Source of the DNA: Ignavibacteriota bacterium
Lineage (GTDB): Bacteria; Bacteroidota; Ignavibacteria; Kapaibacteriales; UBA2268
Length of the DNA stretch: 40,528 bases
Assembly: GCA_020437395.1 (NCBI GenBank)
Contig: JAGQWJ010000027.1
Span: 1-40,528 of the forward strand
Direction of reading: 5' to 3'
Part shown: in pieces, positions 17,326 through 25,617 of the stretch
How the letters are laid out: each line of letters starts with the position of its first letter
Numbering within the stretch: position 1 is the stretch's first letter
Notes under the pieces: model-generated
Databases searched by the model: none
Told to the model about the DNA's origin: nothing
The model's input: the letters and a program-made list of their open reading frames with translations, nothing else
Position numbers and translations under genes: made by a program

Positions 17326-18959
17326 TATTGTAGTCTCACTAATGTTATTACAACCCCAACTACTGTTACTAATTGAGTAGCTATAGTTAGAGCCGTTGTA
17401 AATATCTCGAAAAATGTAACTTCTTCTTCAGGTGGAACTAGAATAGTGTCACCAGGTTCCAATACGTAATTATAATCTTCAGCTAAAAATTGTTCCCCTT
17501 TCGATTTGGTAACAAATGTTTCATCTATGTCCGCTCTATAACCAAAGCCGCCTGCTAATGCAATATAATCTAAATAATCAAAATCAGGATTATACTGAAC
17601 ATTCCCAGGGTTATTCACCCTACCTTGTATATTTATAAAGTCAATTTTCTCGGGAACAATAATAGAGTCTTTGTTTTGTAGTAATATATTATCTACACTT
17701 GACGGATCTTCTACGGCTTTTTTGAAATTAACAGCCATTAGTCCTTTCTTTTCAGAAATTCTAGCTTGAAAGTACTTTAATTCACTTTTTGTCATTTCAG
17801 ATCTGTCTATTGTTTTAAGTCTTTCTAATTCCGAATCAGTTCTTTCTAACTCTTTTTGCCTGATTAGAATTGAGGCAGACTCATAAGCATTCTCTTGAAA
17901 ACCTCCAGCTCTTTCTATAATATCGCTAATACGGGTTGTACCAAGCTCAATTGTATATTTACCGGGATATTTGACTTCTCCTAATACTTTAACATAACTT
18001 GGAGACTTCCAGTTTTCTTTTTTCTTGACATATACTCTATCACCAGGTTGAAGCAATATATCGTTTTCTAATTCAGAAGTATTATAGAGATTATTACTCC
18101 AACTGGTTAAATCTAAGTATATTTTCTCAATATTTATTCCATTCGGTTCTAATCGAGTGACTTCAATACTAGTTAAATCAGAAGACCTTAAAAATCCTTG
18201 CGCCATTTTGATTAATGTAGATAGCTTGTCACCTTCTATATATTCTACTTCAATTCTTTTAGCTATCTCACCGTTTATTTCGATTACCGATTTTCTGTTA
18301 AAGGGAGGAACAATAATTTGGTCTCCACCAATTACATAAGGGTTAGACGATTTGTCACCAATATTAAAGAATTTTACTAAATCGACTTTTATAACGGAAT
18401 CCTTACGCAATAATGTTATATTCCGAAGTGAAGATTTTTCGTCAAAACCCCCAACTTTATTTATCACCTCATTTACTCTTTCGGTAGAAGTTGCATCAAC
18501 AGTCGCCTGAGTATAAGTTTGTCCTGAAACAGTAACTTTGAATCTTCTTATATTCGAAAGTACAACACTTATATCTTTTGAATTATATACTTGCCTTACT
18601 TTATTTTCAATTAATTCATAAGATTCTTCTAAAGTTTTACCAGCTAAATCGACAACACCAATATTATTTAGTAATAATCTACCATCAGGTAAGATTAATG
18701 TTTTAAGTTGAACACTCTTAGAAGAAACAATATTTACTATAAACTCATCCCCAGGTCCCACAATATATTCTTTAGGATTAATAGCACCGTCCAACAATCC
18801 ACCAGTCATTTTCGAACCTTCTAACAATTGTTTGACTTTTGAAGTGTCTTGTGCTGATTCAACTCCACCAGTCACTGCTTCATCATCGAATTGAGCATTT
18901 AGCAAAGCATAATTAAAGAATAGAATAAATAAGGATGAGATAATTTTTTTATACTTCAT
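17325..18959 (-). CDS. Wza-like polysaccharide export protein with SLBB domains
   Basis: Outer-membrane/periplasmic polysaccharide export protein of 544 residues. Signal peptide MKYKKIISSLFILFFNYALLNAQ with no lipobox Cys. The Poly_export domain follows (about 63-150; YIVGPGDEFIVNIV, ILPDGRLLLNNIG). At least three SLBB domains come next (about 150-210 and 228-300; then KVLGEVKYPGKYTIELGTT, INIQGRVNNPGNVQYNPDF). A C-terminal hydrophobic stretch ends it (about 515-540; FFEIFTTALTIATQLVTVVG). It forms the channel side of the export machine and pairs with the chain-length protein encoded directly after it. It is transcribed divergently from the SuhB-like gene, 53 bp away; the shared gap must hold both promoters, but no convincing box is visible. 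Confidence 0.87.
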   Translation of the reverse strand: MKYKKIISSLFILFFNYALLNAQFDDEAVTGGVESAQDTSKVKQLLEGSKMTGGLLDGAINPKEYIVGPGDEFIVNIVSSKSVQLKTLILPDGRLLLNNIGVVDLAGKTLEESYELIENKVRQVYNSKDISVVLSNIRRFKVTVSGQTYTQATVDATSTERVNEVINKVGGFDEKSSLRNITLLRKDSVIKVDLVKFFNIGDKSSNPYVIGGDQIIVPPFNRKSVIEINGEIAKRIEVEYIEGDKLSTLIKMAQGFLRSSDLTSIEVTRLEPNGINIEKIYLDLTSWSNNLYNTSELENDILLQPGDRVYVKKKENWKSPSYVKVLGEVKYPGKYTIELGTTRISDIIERAGGFQENAYESASILIRQKELERTDSELERLKTIDRSEMTKSELKYFQARISEKKGLMAVNFKKAVEDPSSVDNILLQNKDSIIVPEKIDFINIQGRVNNPGNVQYNPDFDYLDYIALAGGFGYRADIDETFVTKSKGEQFLAEDYNYVLEPGDTILVPPEEEVTFFEIFTTALTIATQLVTVVGVVITLVRLQ

Positions 18960-19012
18960 TTATTTCATTATGTTAATAAAAGAATTAGTTTTCATAATTT
19001 ACATATAAAAAC

Positions 19013-19789
19013 ATGACCAAATTTACTGATTTTATTAATAATACAATAACAAATTCTGGAAATATACTACGTAAAGGGTTCGGTACAAAGTTTCAAATTG
19101 ACAACAAAATTGGAAAGAATAATTTGGTTACTGAATATGATTTTAAGAGTGAAAAGTATATTATCGATGAAATAAAAAAAGCATTCCCGACTCATAATAT
19201 AGTGTCCGAAGAGAAAGGAAGTGTTGATAACAAAAGCGAATATGATTGGATAATTGATCCATTGGATGGGACTGTTAATTATGCTAACAATATACCCATA
19301 TTTAGTGTAAGTATCGCACTAAGTAAAGCTGGGCAATTAATTGCAGGTGCAATTTACCAACCTATATTGGATGAATTGTTTTATGCAGAAAGAGGTAATG
19401 GAGCTTTTTTGAATGGTGAAAGAATAAATGTCTCTAATAAAAATGAGTTAAATACTTCATTGTTAGTAACTGGTTTTCCTTATGATATAGGCAATGACCC
19501 CAAAAATACAATTAAAAGTTTTACAAATGTCATAAGTAGAGGTATCCCAATTAGAAGACTTGGTTCTGCTGCCTTAGATTTAGCTTATGTCGCTGCTGGT
19601 AGATTTGAAGGATTTTGGGAAGTAAACCTGAATAGTTGGGATGTAGCAGCGGGTATTTTGATTGTGCAAGAAGCTGGCGGTATTTGTACAAATTATAATG
19701 GAGAAGCATCATTCGTTGATGATAAGGAAATATTAGCAACGAATGGTTTGATTCACGAAGAAGCATTAAGAGTGATAAATGAAAATTAA
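19013..19789 (+). CDS. Inositol monophosphatase family protein (SuhB-like)
   Basis: Mg-dependent, Li-sensitive phosphatase of 258 residues. Metal-site motifs are complete: VSEEKG (Glu66/67), WIIDPLDGTVNY (Asp82, Asp85) and NSWDVAAGILIVQEAGG (Asp210). Members hydrolyse inositol monophosphates, fructose-1,6-bisphosphate or 3'-phosphoadenosine phosphates; the sequence looks closest to SuhB-type inositol monophosphatases, but the substrate stays open. It starts a tight plus-strand run (SuhB-DapF-M20-receiver-MeaB-RdgB). Its last 11 bp overlap the start of dapF. Confidence 0.88.
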   Translation: MTKFTDFINNTITNSGNILRKGFGTKFQIDNKIGKNNLVTEYDFKSEKYIIDEIKKAFPTHNIVSEEKGSVDNKSEYDWIIDPLDGTVNYANNIPIFSVSIALSKAGQLIAGAIYQPILDELFYAERGNGAFLNGERINVSNKNELNTSLLVTGFPYDIGNDPKNTIKSFTNVISRGIPIRRLGSAALDLAYVAAGRFEGFWEVNLNSWDVAAGILIVQEAGGICTNYNGEASFVDDKEILATNGLIHEEALRVINEN

Positions 19790-20612
19790 AGTTACATACA
19801 TGTCTGGTGCGGGTAATTTATTTACTGTTATAGACAACACAAACGGAAAACTCAATTTTGATGATGCAAAAAAATTAGCCACAAAACTTTGCTTAGTAAA
19901 TGAGGTTAATAAGTTTGAGACAGAAGGATTAATGATTTTAGAGAAAAGTGCCGATTACCAATTTGAGTGTGTCTTTTTTAATCCAGACGGTAGTACTGGA
20001 ATGATGTGTGGCAATGGTGGGAGAGCTATAGTAAGGTTTGCTCAAAATAGAGGATTAATAGTTAATCCAAATGAAACCATAAAATTCAAAATGGCCGGTG
20101 ACATCTACTCTGCAAAAATAGAGGAAAATTTAATTGACTTAGAAATGTCTGACATTCTGAAACACAAAGAACAGCAGCTTAAGTTACAGGGTAGATTAGT
20201 AAACACGCATTTCATTGATAACGGAAGCCAACATACGGTTGTGAGAATTGATAAACTTGATTTACTTGATATTGATAAACTTGATATAATTGGATTTGGA
20301 AGAGAAATAAGATACAATGAAGTTTTTGGCAAAATTGGTTCAAACGCAAACTTTTACAAGATAGAAAATCATAAGGTATTTCTTAGAACTTATGAAAGAG
20401 GAGTAGAAAAAGAAACTGGGGCATGTGGAACTGGTGCAGTGGCAACAGCGATTGCAGCTGTTATGGAAAACGAACTGGATTTTCCAGTCGAGATAATTCC
20501 GACTAGTGGTGAAAAATTAATTATAGATAAAAAAATTAATAGCGAAAATAAGATAAAATACCACCTTATTGGACCTGCTGTTATATTAGAAGAAAAGGAA
20601 ATAGAGGTTTAA
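19779..20612 (+). CDS. dapF: Diaminopimelate epimerase
   Basis: PLP-independent epimerase converting LL- to meso-diaminopimelate for peptidoglycan and lysine. It has 277 residues and two pseudo-symmetric domains. Both catalytic cysteines are present: Cys77 in GMMCGNGGRAIVRFA and Cys216 in ETGACGTGAVATA. The start MKIKVTYMSGAGNLFTVID matches the usual xxxKMHGxGNDF start in modified form. It overlaps suhB by 11 bp, and the next gene, an M20 hydrolase, starts 2 bp after its stop, so the three are probably coupled in translation. Confidence 0.95.
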   Translation: MKIKVTYMSGAGNLFTVIDNTNGKLNFDDAKKLATKLCLVNEVNKFETEGLMILEKSADYQFECVFFNPDGSTGMMCGNGGRAIVRFAQNRGLIVNPNETIKFKMAGDIYSAKIEENLIDLEMSDILKHKEQQLKLQGRLVNTHFIDNGSQHTVVRIDKLDLLDIDKLDIIGFGREIRYNEVFGKIGSNANFYKIENHKVFLRTYERGVEKETGACGTGAVATAIAAVMENELDFPVEIIPTSGEKLIIDKKINSENKIKYHLIGPAVILEEKEIEV

Positions 20613-20614
20613 AT

Positions 20615-21790
20615 TTGACAGAGAAAGAAATACTAGAACAAGCTAAGGGGATATTCCCAAAACTACAAAAGTTAAGAAGAAAGATTCATTCAAATCCTGA
20701 GTTGTCATTCGTAGAGTTTGAAACATGTAAGTTTATACAAAATGAGCTAAGTGAATTAGGGATAGAAAGTAAAGTAATTGGTAACACAGGAGTAGTAGCA
20801 ACAATCGGCAAAGGAAATCAATGCGTAGGTTTAAGAGCAGATATTGATGCTTTACCGATAAAAGAAGAAACAGGATTAGAGTTTGCTTCTTTGAACGAAG
20901 GCGTAATGCATGCTTGTGGACACGATATGCACACTACAATGTTAATTGGTGCTGCTGAAATTTTAAAAAAGAATGAGGATTCTTTAGGTGGAATTGTTAA
21001 ATTGATATTTCAGCCTGGAGAGGAGAAACTACCAGGTGGGGCAAGTATATTGATAGAAGAAGGAGTTTTAGAAAACCCAAAAGTAGATGCTATTTTTGGA
21101 CAACATATTTATCCAGGTGAGAGCGAAGGAACTATTTCATTGAACAGCGGCCCAGTTATGGGTGCACCAGATGAACTTTATTTTACTATCAAAGGGACTA
21201 GTACTCATGCGGCTCAACCTCACTTAGGTCATGATCCGATTGTTGCTGCTTCTCAGCTTATAGTTCATTTTCAAACTCTGATGACAAAATATAAAGACCC
21301 TATTGAGGCAGGAGTGTTATCAATTACTTCTATTAAAGGTGGGAATTCTACTAATATTATACCTGATGATGTAAAGCTTATGGGTACTTTGAGATCGTTC
21401 AATGAACAATGGCGAACAGAAATGCACAGATTAATAGAAGTTAACTCAAAGGCCGTATGTGAACTTTACGGATGTGAAATTGAAATAGAAATAAAAAAGG
21501 GTTATCCTCCTGTTGTAAACGATGAGAAGATAACAGATTTAACTATTAACAATGCTATTAACTTAGTTGGTGAAGACAACACGAAAGTATTTGAACCGAA
21601 AATGTGGGGTGAAGATTTTGCATTTTATGGTAAAAATATACCAGCAACATTTTGGTTTGTTGGGGTAAGACCCAAAAACCTAAAAACGATGCCAGCACTG
21701 CACAATTCAAAACTTTCTCCGAGCGAAAATGCAATGCCAATTGGTACAGCAATGTTAGTAACAGCAGCTATAAATTATTTAAAGGGGTAA
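20615..21790 (+). CDS. M20D amidohydrolase (N-acyl amino acid deacylase family)
   Basis: Metal-dependent amidohydrolase of 391 residues, of the hippurate hydrolase / IAA-amino acid hydrolase / N-acetyl-diaminopimelate deacetylase group. Motifs are LRADIDALPI, HACGHDMH (Cys101, His103 metal ligands), FQPGEEKLPGG (Glu136/137), FGQHIYPG, the dimerisation domain with HAAQPHLGHDPI, and a late ALHNSKLSP ligand. The start is a TTG at 20615, 2 bp after dapF; the next in-frame ATG comes only at VMHACGH, which would remove the active-site start. Lying directly after dapF, it may remove the N-acetyl group of N-acetyl-LL-diaminopimelate in the acetylase branch of lysine synthesis, but family members are promiscuous and this is inference. 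Confidence 0.88.
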   Translation: MTEKEILEQAKGIFPKLQKLRRKIHSNPELSFVEFETCKFIQNELSELGIESKVIGNTGVVATIGKGNQCVGLRADIDALPIKEETGLEFASLNEGVMHACGHDMHTTMLIGAAEILKKNEDSLGGIVKLIFQPGEEKLPGGASILIEEGVLENPKVDAIFGQHIYPGESEGTISLNSGPVMGAPDELYFTIKGTSTHAAQPHLGHDPIVAASQLIVHFQTLMTKYKDPIEAGVLSITSIKGGNSTNIIPDDVKLMGTLRSFNEQWRTEMHRLIEVNSKAVCELYGCEIEIEIKKGYPPVVNDEKITDLTINNAINLVGEDNTKVFEPKMWGEDFAFYGKNIPATFWFVGVRPKNLKTMPALHNSKLSPSENAMPIGTAMLVTAAINYLKG

Positions 21791-21796
21791 AGAGAT

Positions 21797-22174
21797 ATGA
21801 ACAGATTATTAGTTGTAGAAGACGATCCGGGACAACAAAACTTATTACAGATGATCTTCAAATATTCTGTAAAGTTAGATATAGTAACTGACAACACATA
21901 CAATCTAAAAGATGCGGTTGAGCAATTAGAAAAGAATGAATACAAAATGGTAGTGTGTGATTTAAGATTACCTTATTCGGCAAATGTATTGGACACAATC
22001 GAAACAATTGAAAAACACAAAGGAAGTGCAAAAGTAATATATTGCACTGTTGAAGACATTGATCCAGAAACAATTAAGAAAATAAAAGGTTATAATTCTT
22101 TATTTGTATCTAAAAATCTTGATTTTATGAATTATTTGCAACTTGAACTAGAATCTTATTTGAGAATATCTTGA
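21797..22174 (+). CDS. Stand-alone response-regulator receiver domain
   Basis: CheY-like single-domain receiver of 125 residues. Acidic pair Glu8/Asp9-Asp10 (VVEDDPG), phospho-acceptor Asp55 (MVVCDLRLP), Thr in YCTVED and Lys in FVSKN make a complete set of conserved receiver positions. No output domain follows, so it must act through protein contacts or a phosphorelay. No histidine kinase is in the window. It sits 6 bp after the M20 gene, and its TGA overlaps the TTG start of the MeaB-like gene, so its level is tied to metabolic genes. The region between the Asp and the Thr (YSANVLDTIETIEKHKGSAK) is short and unusual. Confidence 0.82.
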   Translation: MNRLLVVEDDPGQQNLLQMIFKYSVKLDIVTDNTYNLKDAVEQLEKNEYKMVVCDLRLPYSANVLDTIETIEKHKGSAKVIYCTVEDIDPETIKKIKGYNSLFVSKNLDFMNYLQLELESYLRIS

Positions 22175-23136
22175 AATATGATCTTAACGAAATAGTATTA
22201 GGTTTAAAAAGTGGTGATTTGAGCTATTTGTCGAGGTCAATCACATTTATTGAAAGCACTTCTGAAAAACATTTCAGGTTTGGTCAAGAAATATTAGAAA
22301 AAGTACTAGACAAGACAGGTAATTCAGTTAGAATAGGAGTAACTGGTCCACCAGGTGTTGGGAAATCAACTTTGATTGACATTCTTGGTCTTCATTATTG
22401 CAATATGGGTTTCAAAACGGCTGTTTTGGCAATAGATCCATCGAGCAAGGTAAGCGGTGGCTCTATATTGGGTGATAAAACCAGAATGACAAGTTTAGCA
22501 AAACACGAAAACTCTTACATAAGACCTACCCCTTCTTCTGGTATGTTAGGTGGGACAGCATCTAGAACTAAAGAATCTATTCTACTATGCGAAGCAGCTG
22601 GATTTGAAAGAATTATAGTAGAAACTGTAGGTGTTGGTCAAAATGAGATTAATATAGCTTCGGTAGTAGATGTACTCGTTATGTTGCTTAACCCAGGTTC
22701 AGGTGATGAGTTGCAGGGTATAAAGAGAGGAATACTCGAAGTGTCTGATATTTTAGCTATTAACAAAGCTGATAATGGGACAAGTTTAGTTAATGAAACT
22801 GTTTTAGAATATAAAAATGCAGTTAGAATTTTAAATTATGACAAAGAGTTTTGGAGAAGAAAGGTTCTTAAAATTTCTGCTATAGATGGTACCAATCTTG
22901 AGACTTTAGTTAATGCTATTGATGATTTCTGTTCGAAATCTAGAGAAAATGGATTTTTTGATAAAAATAGAATAGACCAAGAGGGCCAACGACTAAAAGA
23001 GATTTTGAAAGAAGAAATATTTAAAAGAGCTTTTCAGAGTCAACAATTTTTAGAAAAATATGAAGAAGTTGTAGAGAGAATTAAGAACAAGAAAGCAACA
23101 GCAATCAAGGGAGTTATGGAGCTATTGAACAAATGA
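22171..23136 (+). CDS. meaB: MeaB/ArgK-type P-loop GTPase
   Basis: G3E-family GTPase of 321 residues that guards methylmalonyl-CoA mutase: it gates loading of adenosylcobalamin and helps eject damaged cofactor. Motifs are Walker A GPPGVGKST (Lys65), LAIDPSSKVSGGSILGDKTRM, YIRPTPSSGMLGG, IIVETVGVGQNE and the base-specificity loop INKAD. The start is TTG (22171), overlapping the receiver's TGA by 3 bases; a nearby ATG at 22178 is out of frame. Mutase genes are not in this window. It overlaps rdgB by 4 bp. Confidence 0.92.
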   Translation: MKYDLNEIVLGLKSGDLSYLSRSITFIESTSEKHFRFGQEILEKVLDKTGNSVRIGVTGPPGVGKSTLIDILGLHYCNMGFKTAVLAIDPSSKVSGGSILGDKTRMTSLAKHENSYIRPTPSSGMLGGTASRTKESILLCEAAGFERIIVETVGVGQNEINIASVVDVLVMLLNPGSGDELQGIKRGILEVSDILAINKADNGTSLVNETVLEYKNAVRILNYDKEFWRRKVLKISAIDGTNLETLVNAIDDFCSKSRENGFFDKNRIDQEGQRLKEILKEEIFKRAFQSQQFLEKYEEVVERIKNKKATAIKGVMELLNK

Positions 23137-23741
23137 GAATAGCAGCGGCAACTAATAACCCTAATAAGATATTGGAGATTAGAAAAATAATTGAGAGCCA
23201 TGGTATCAGAGATTTTGAGATTGAAAGTCCAAATTCTCTTAATGTGATAAGCGATCCGAATGAAGATTCTGATACATTGGAAGGAAATGCAAGAATAAAA
23301 GCTATTTCTTTATTTAAAAAATCAGGTATTCCTTCTTTTGCAGATGATACTGGGCTATTTGTAGAGGAATTAGCAGGTAAACCTGGTGTTCATTCTGCAA
23401 GGTTTGCTTCTGAAAATGCTAATGATAGTGAGAATAGGTCTCTTTTACTTAAATTATTAAAGGATAAAGATAACCGGAAAGCATATTTTGAAACGGTAAT
23501 TTGTTATATATCGGAAAAAGAAGAACTATATTTCAAAGGACGATGCGATGGAAATATCAGCAAAGTTGAATTGGGTAATAAAGGATTTGGATATGATTCT
23601 GTTTTCATACCCGAAGGCTATACTAATACTTTTGCCGAGATAGACAGTGACTTAAAAAATTCTATTAGCCATAGATATAAGGCAGTTTTAAATTTTGTTC
23701 AATGGTTAAAGATGAATAACCAGAGCATAATTAATCCCTAA
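23133..23741 (+). CDS. rdgB: Non-canonical purine NTP pyrophosphatase (RdgB/HAM1)
   Basis: House-cleaning enzyme that hydrolyses dITP, ITP and XTP to the monophosphates; 202 residues, a normal length. Motifs are AATNNPNKILEIRKI (start), DTLEGNARIKA, SFADDTGLFVEELAGKPGVHSARFA, GFGYDSVFIPEGY and ISHRYKA. It overlaps the upstream GTPase gene by 4 bp (ATGA). It ends a plus-strand run from 19013; its last 11 bp overlap the end of the convergent PorE-like gene, leaving no intergenic terminator. Confidence 0.95.
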   Translation: MRIAAATNNPNKILEIRKIIESHGIRDFEIESPNSLNVISDPNEDSDTLEGNARIKAISLFKKSGIPSFADDTGLFVEELAGKPGVHSARFASENANDSENRSLLLKLLKDKDNRKAYFETVICYISEKEELYFKGRCDGNISKVELGNKGFGYDSVFIPEGYTNTFAEIDSDLKNSISHRYKAVLNFVQWLKMNNQSIINP

Positions 23742-25605
23742 CCTCAAGTACTTTCATCTCTACTCTTCTATTCAAAGCCCTACCCTCTTCGGTATTATTA
23801 TCACCAACAGGTGAAGACTCACCATAGCCATTAGCAATCAATCTATCAGAGCGTACTCCCTTGTTTATCAGATAATTACGAACTTCTTCAGCTCTTTTGA
23901 AAGATAAATTCTTATTGTACTCATCTCCACCAATGTTATCACTATATCCTGCTATTTCTACTTTAGCTATTTTGGGATAATTATTGAGTAAATAAGCAAC
24001 TCTTTCTAATTCTGGATAAGAAGAACTAAGAATACTTGATTGGCGGTATTCAAAAAACAAGTTGTTAATTCTCAATTTCTTAGATGATTTATCATAATCG
24101 GAATTGGAACTATTCGGAATACTCGAAGTAGAGACATCTACATTTAATAATTCACTAACTGGATATAGAATTATATCTTGTACAACAGTCATTGAACTGT
24201 CTTTTTTAGTCAAATCAATATTCTTTGAAATAGGAAAATACCCTTCTTTTTCAGCATAGAAACCATAGTTCTTACCAAGAGGGAAAATTATAAAATACTC
24301 TCCTGTTTCTGGGTTAGAACGCATCTGCCCCATATTACGACCATTTTCAAGATTTTCCCAAAGTATTTTTGCATCTATTGGATTGCCATCCGTATCTTTT
24401 ACAGTTCCTTTTATAACAGCTACTGGATTAGGTCTCAAGTGTTCGGGCAATGACATTGTGAATATATCAGATTGACCAAAAGTAATTGGTCTTTCAGCCG
24501 TTGCAAAGTAAGCTAATTCGCCAAAAGTATTTATAATAGCCGCTCTCTCATTTCCAGGAGAATTAATCTCTTTACTCATATTGACTGGTTCTGACCAGTG
24601 TGTCCATGAATCTTCATACAATCTCTTAGACATATATAAGTCCATTCTTCCTAATCCGGCATGACCATTAGAACTAAAATATAATGTCATTCCATCAGGA
24701 TGTAAGAATGGCTTTCTTTCAGCAAATTCAGTGTTAATTACGTCACCAAGGTTAATCGCTTCTTTCCAGTTGCCATCTTCATCTTTTACTGACACATAAA
24801 TATCTGTGTTTCCTTGTTTACTACCTTTCCAATATTCCCCATACATGTGAGGTTCTCCTATACCCCCTGGTCTATCGGAAACGAAAATAATTGATGTACC
24901 ATTATTATTTATTTTGGCATCACAATCAAAATATTCGGAGTTAATCGGTCTTGGAAAATGTTGTACATCGCCCCAAAGCTTATCCGATACTCTTTGCGAA
25001 TAGAATAAATCGCCTCTCCCTAAGCTTGAGTCCAAATTCCCAAAAAATATAAGAGTATTATCATCTGTTGTAATACATTGTGGCGCTTCCATATTTTTTT
25101 GTGAGTTTATTCCTTCCTGAAGTCTTACTGCTGGTTGCCAGTATCCATCTTTGAATTCAGACATAAATATATCTTCAGTCCTATTCTCATTAGAACGGTT
25201 AAAGCCAGTAAAATATAACCTAGTACCACTACCGTTAGGCGTTGGGCTATATTCTGCAAATTCAGTATTAACATGGCTTCCAAGATTAATCTCTTCTAAT
25301 TTATAATCTTTGTCAGACAAAATTTCTATTATCTTATCTATCTTATTAGAATATTCCGGTAAGTCTTTTTTAAACTCTTTATAAAGCTCAATCATAGCAT
25401 TGAAATCTTTCTTTGCATAGAGTTTTGCAGTTAATCGTTGTAAGGATATAAATGCATCGTAGCTATTCTCAGTTCCAATATTTTCGTAAATAATATCTAA
25501 ATATATATCCTCTTCACCAGGTAAAGGGTCATAGAGTAATTGATGTTCGACCGCTTTAATATTAAGATTCGCTAGTATTAAAAAAAGTAGTATAAATTTA
25601 TACAT
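23731..25605 (-). CDS. PorE-like OmpA-family protein (TPR, PD40 propeller, CRD, OmpA)
   Basis: Exported protein of about 624 residues. In order: signal peptide (MYKFILLFLILANLNIKA), a short TPR-like helical region (about 45-95; AKKDFNAMIELYKEF), a beta-propeller of PD40 blades (about 115-390; TPNGSGTRLYFTGFNR, IFVSDRPGGIGEPHMYG, HPDGMTLYFSSNGHAG), a carboxypeptidase-regulatory-like domain (about 400-475; VIKGTVKDTDGNPIDAKI), and a C-terminal OmpA domain (about 510-620; VEIAGYSDNIGG, NKNLSFKRAEEVRNYL, GESSPVGDNNTEEGRALNRRVE). This order is that of PorE of the P. gingivalis T9SS, which binds peptidoglycan and links it to the secretion machine. PorU/PorV in the same window support that, but many Bacteroidota encode several proteins of this architecture. 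The ATG at 25605 is preferred over a TTG at 25617. Confidence 0.8.
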   Translation of the reverse strand: MYKFILLFLILANLNIKAVEHQLLYDPLPGEEDIYLDIIYENIGTENSYDAFISLQRLTAKLYAKKDFNAMIELYKEFKKDLPEYSNKIDKIIEILSDKDYKLEEINLGSHVNTEFAEYSPTPNGSGTRLYFTGFNRSNENRTEDIFMSEFKDGYWQPAVRLQEGINSQKNMEAPQCITTDDNTLIFFGNLDSSLGRGDLFYSQRVSDKLWGDVQHFPRPINSEYFDCDAKINNNGTSIIFVSDRPGGIGEPHMYGEYWKGSKQGNTDIYVSVKDEDGNWKEAINLGDVINTEFAERKPFLHPDGMTLYFSSNGHAGLGRMDLYMSKRLYEDSWTHWSEPVNMSKEINSPGNERAAIINTFGELAYFATAERPITFGQSDIFTMSLPEHLRPNPVAVIKGTVKDTDGNPIDAKILWENLENGRNMGQMRSNPETGEYFIIFPLGKNYGFYAEKEGYFPISKNIDLTKKDSSMTVVQDIILYPVSELLNVDVSTSSIPNSSNSDYDKSSKKLRINNLFFEYRQSSILSSSYPELERVAYLLNNYPKIAKVEIAGYSDNIGGDEYNKNLSFKRAEEVRNYLINKGVRSDRLIANGYGESSPVGDNNTEEGRALNRRVEMKVLEVRD

Positions 25606-25617
25606 AAAATCTCTCAA

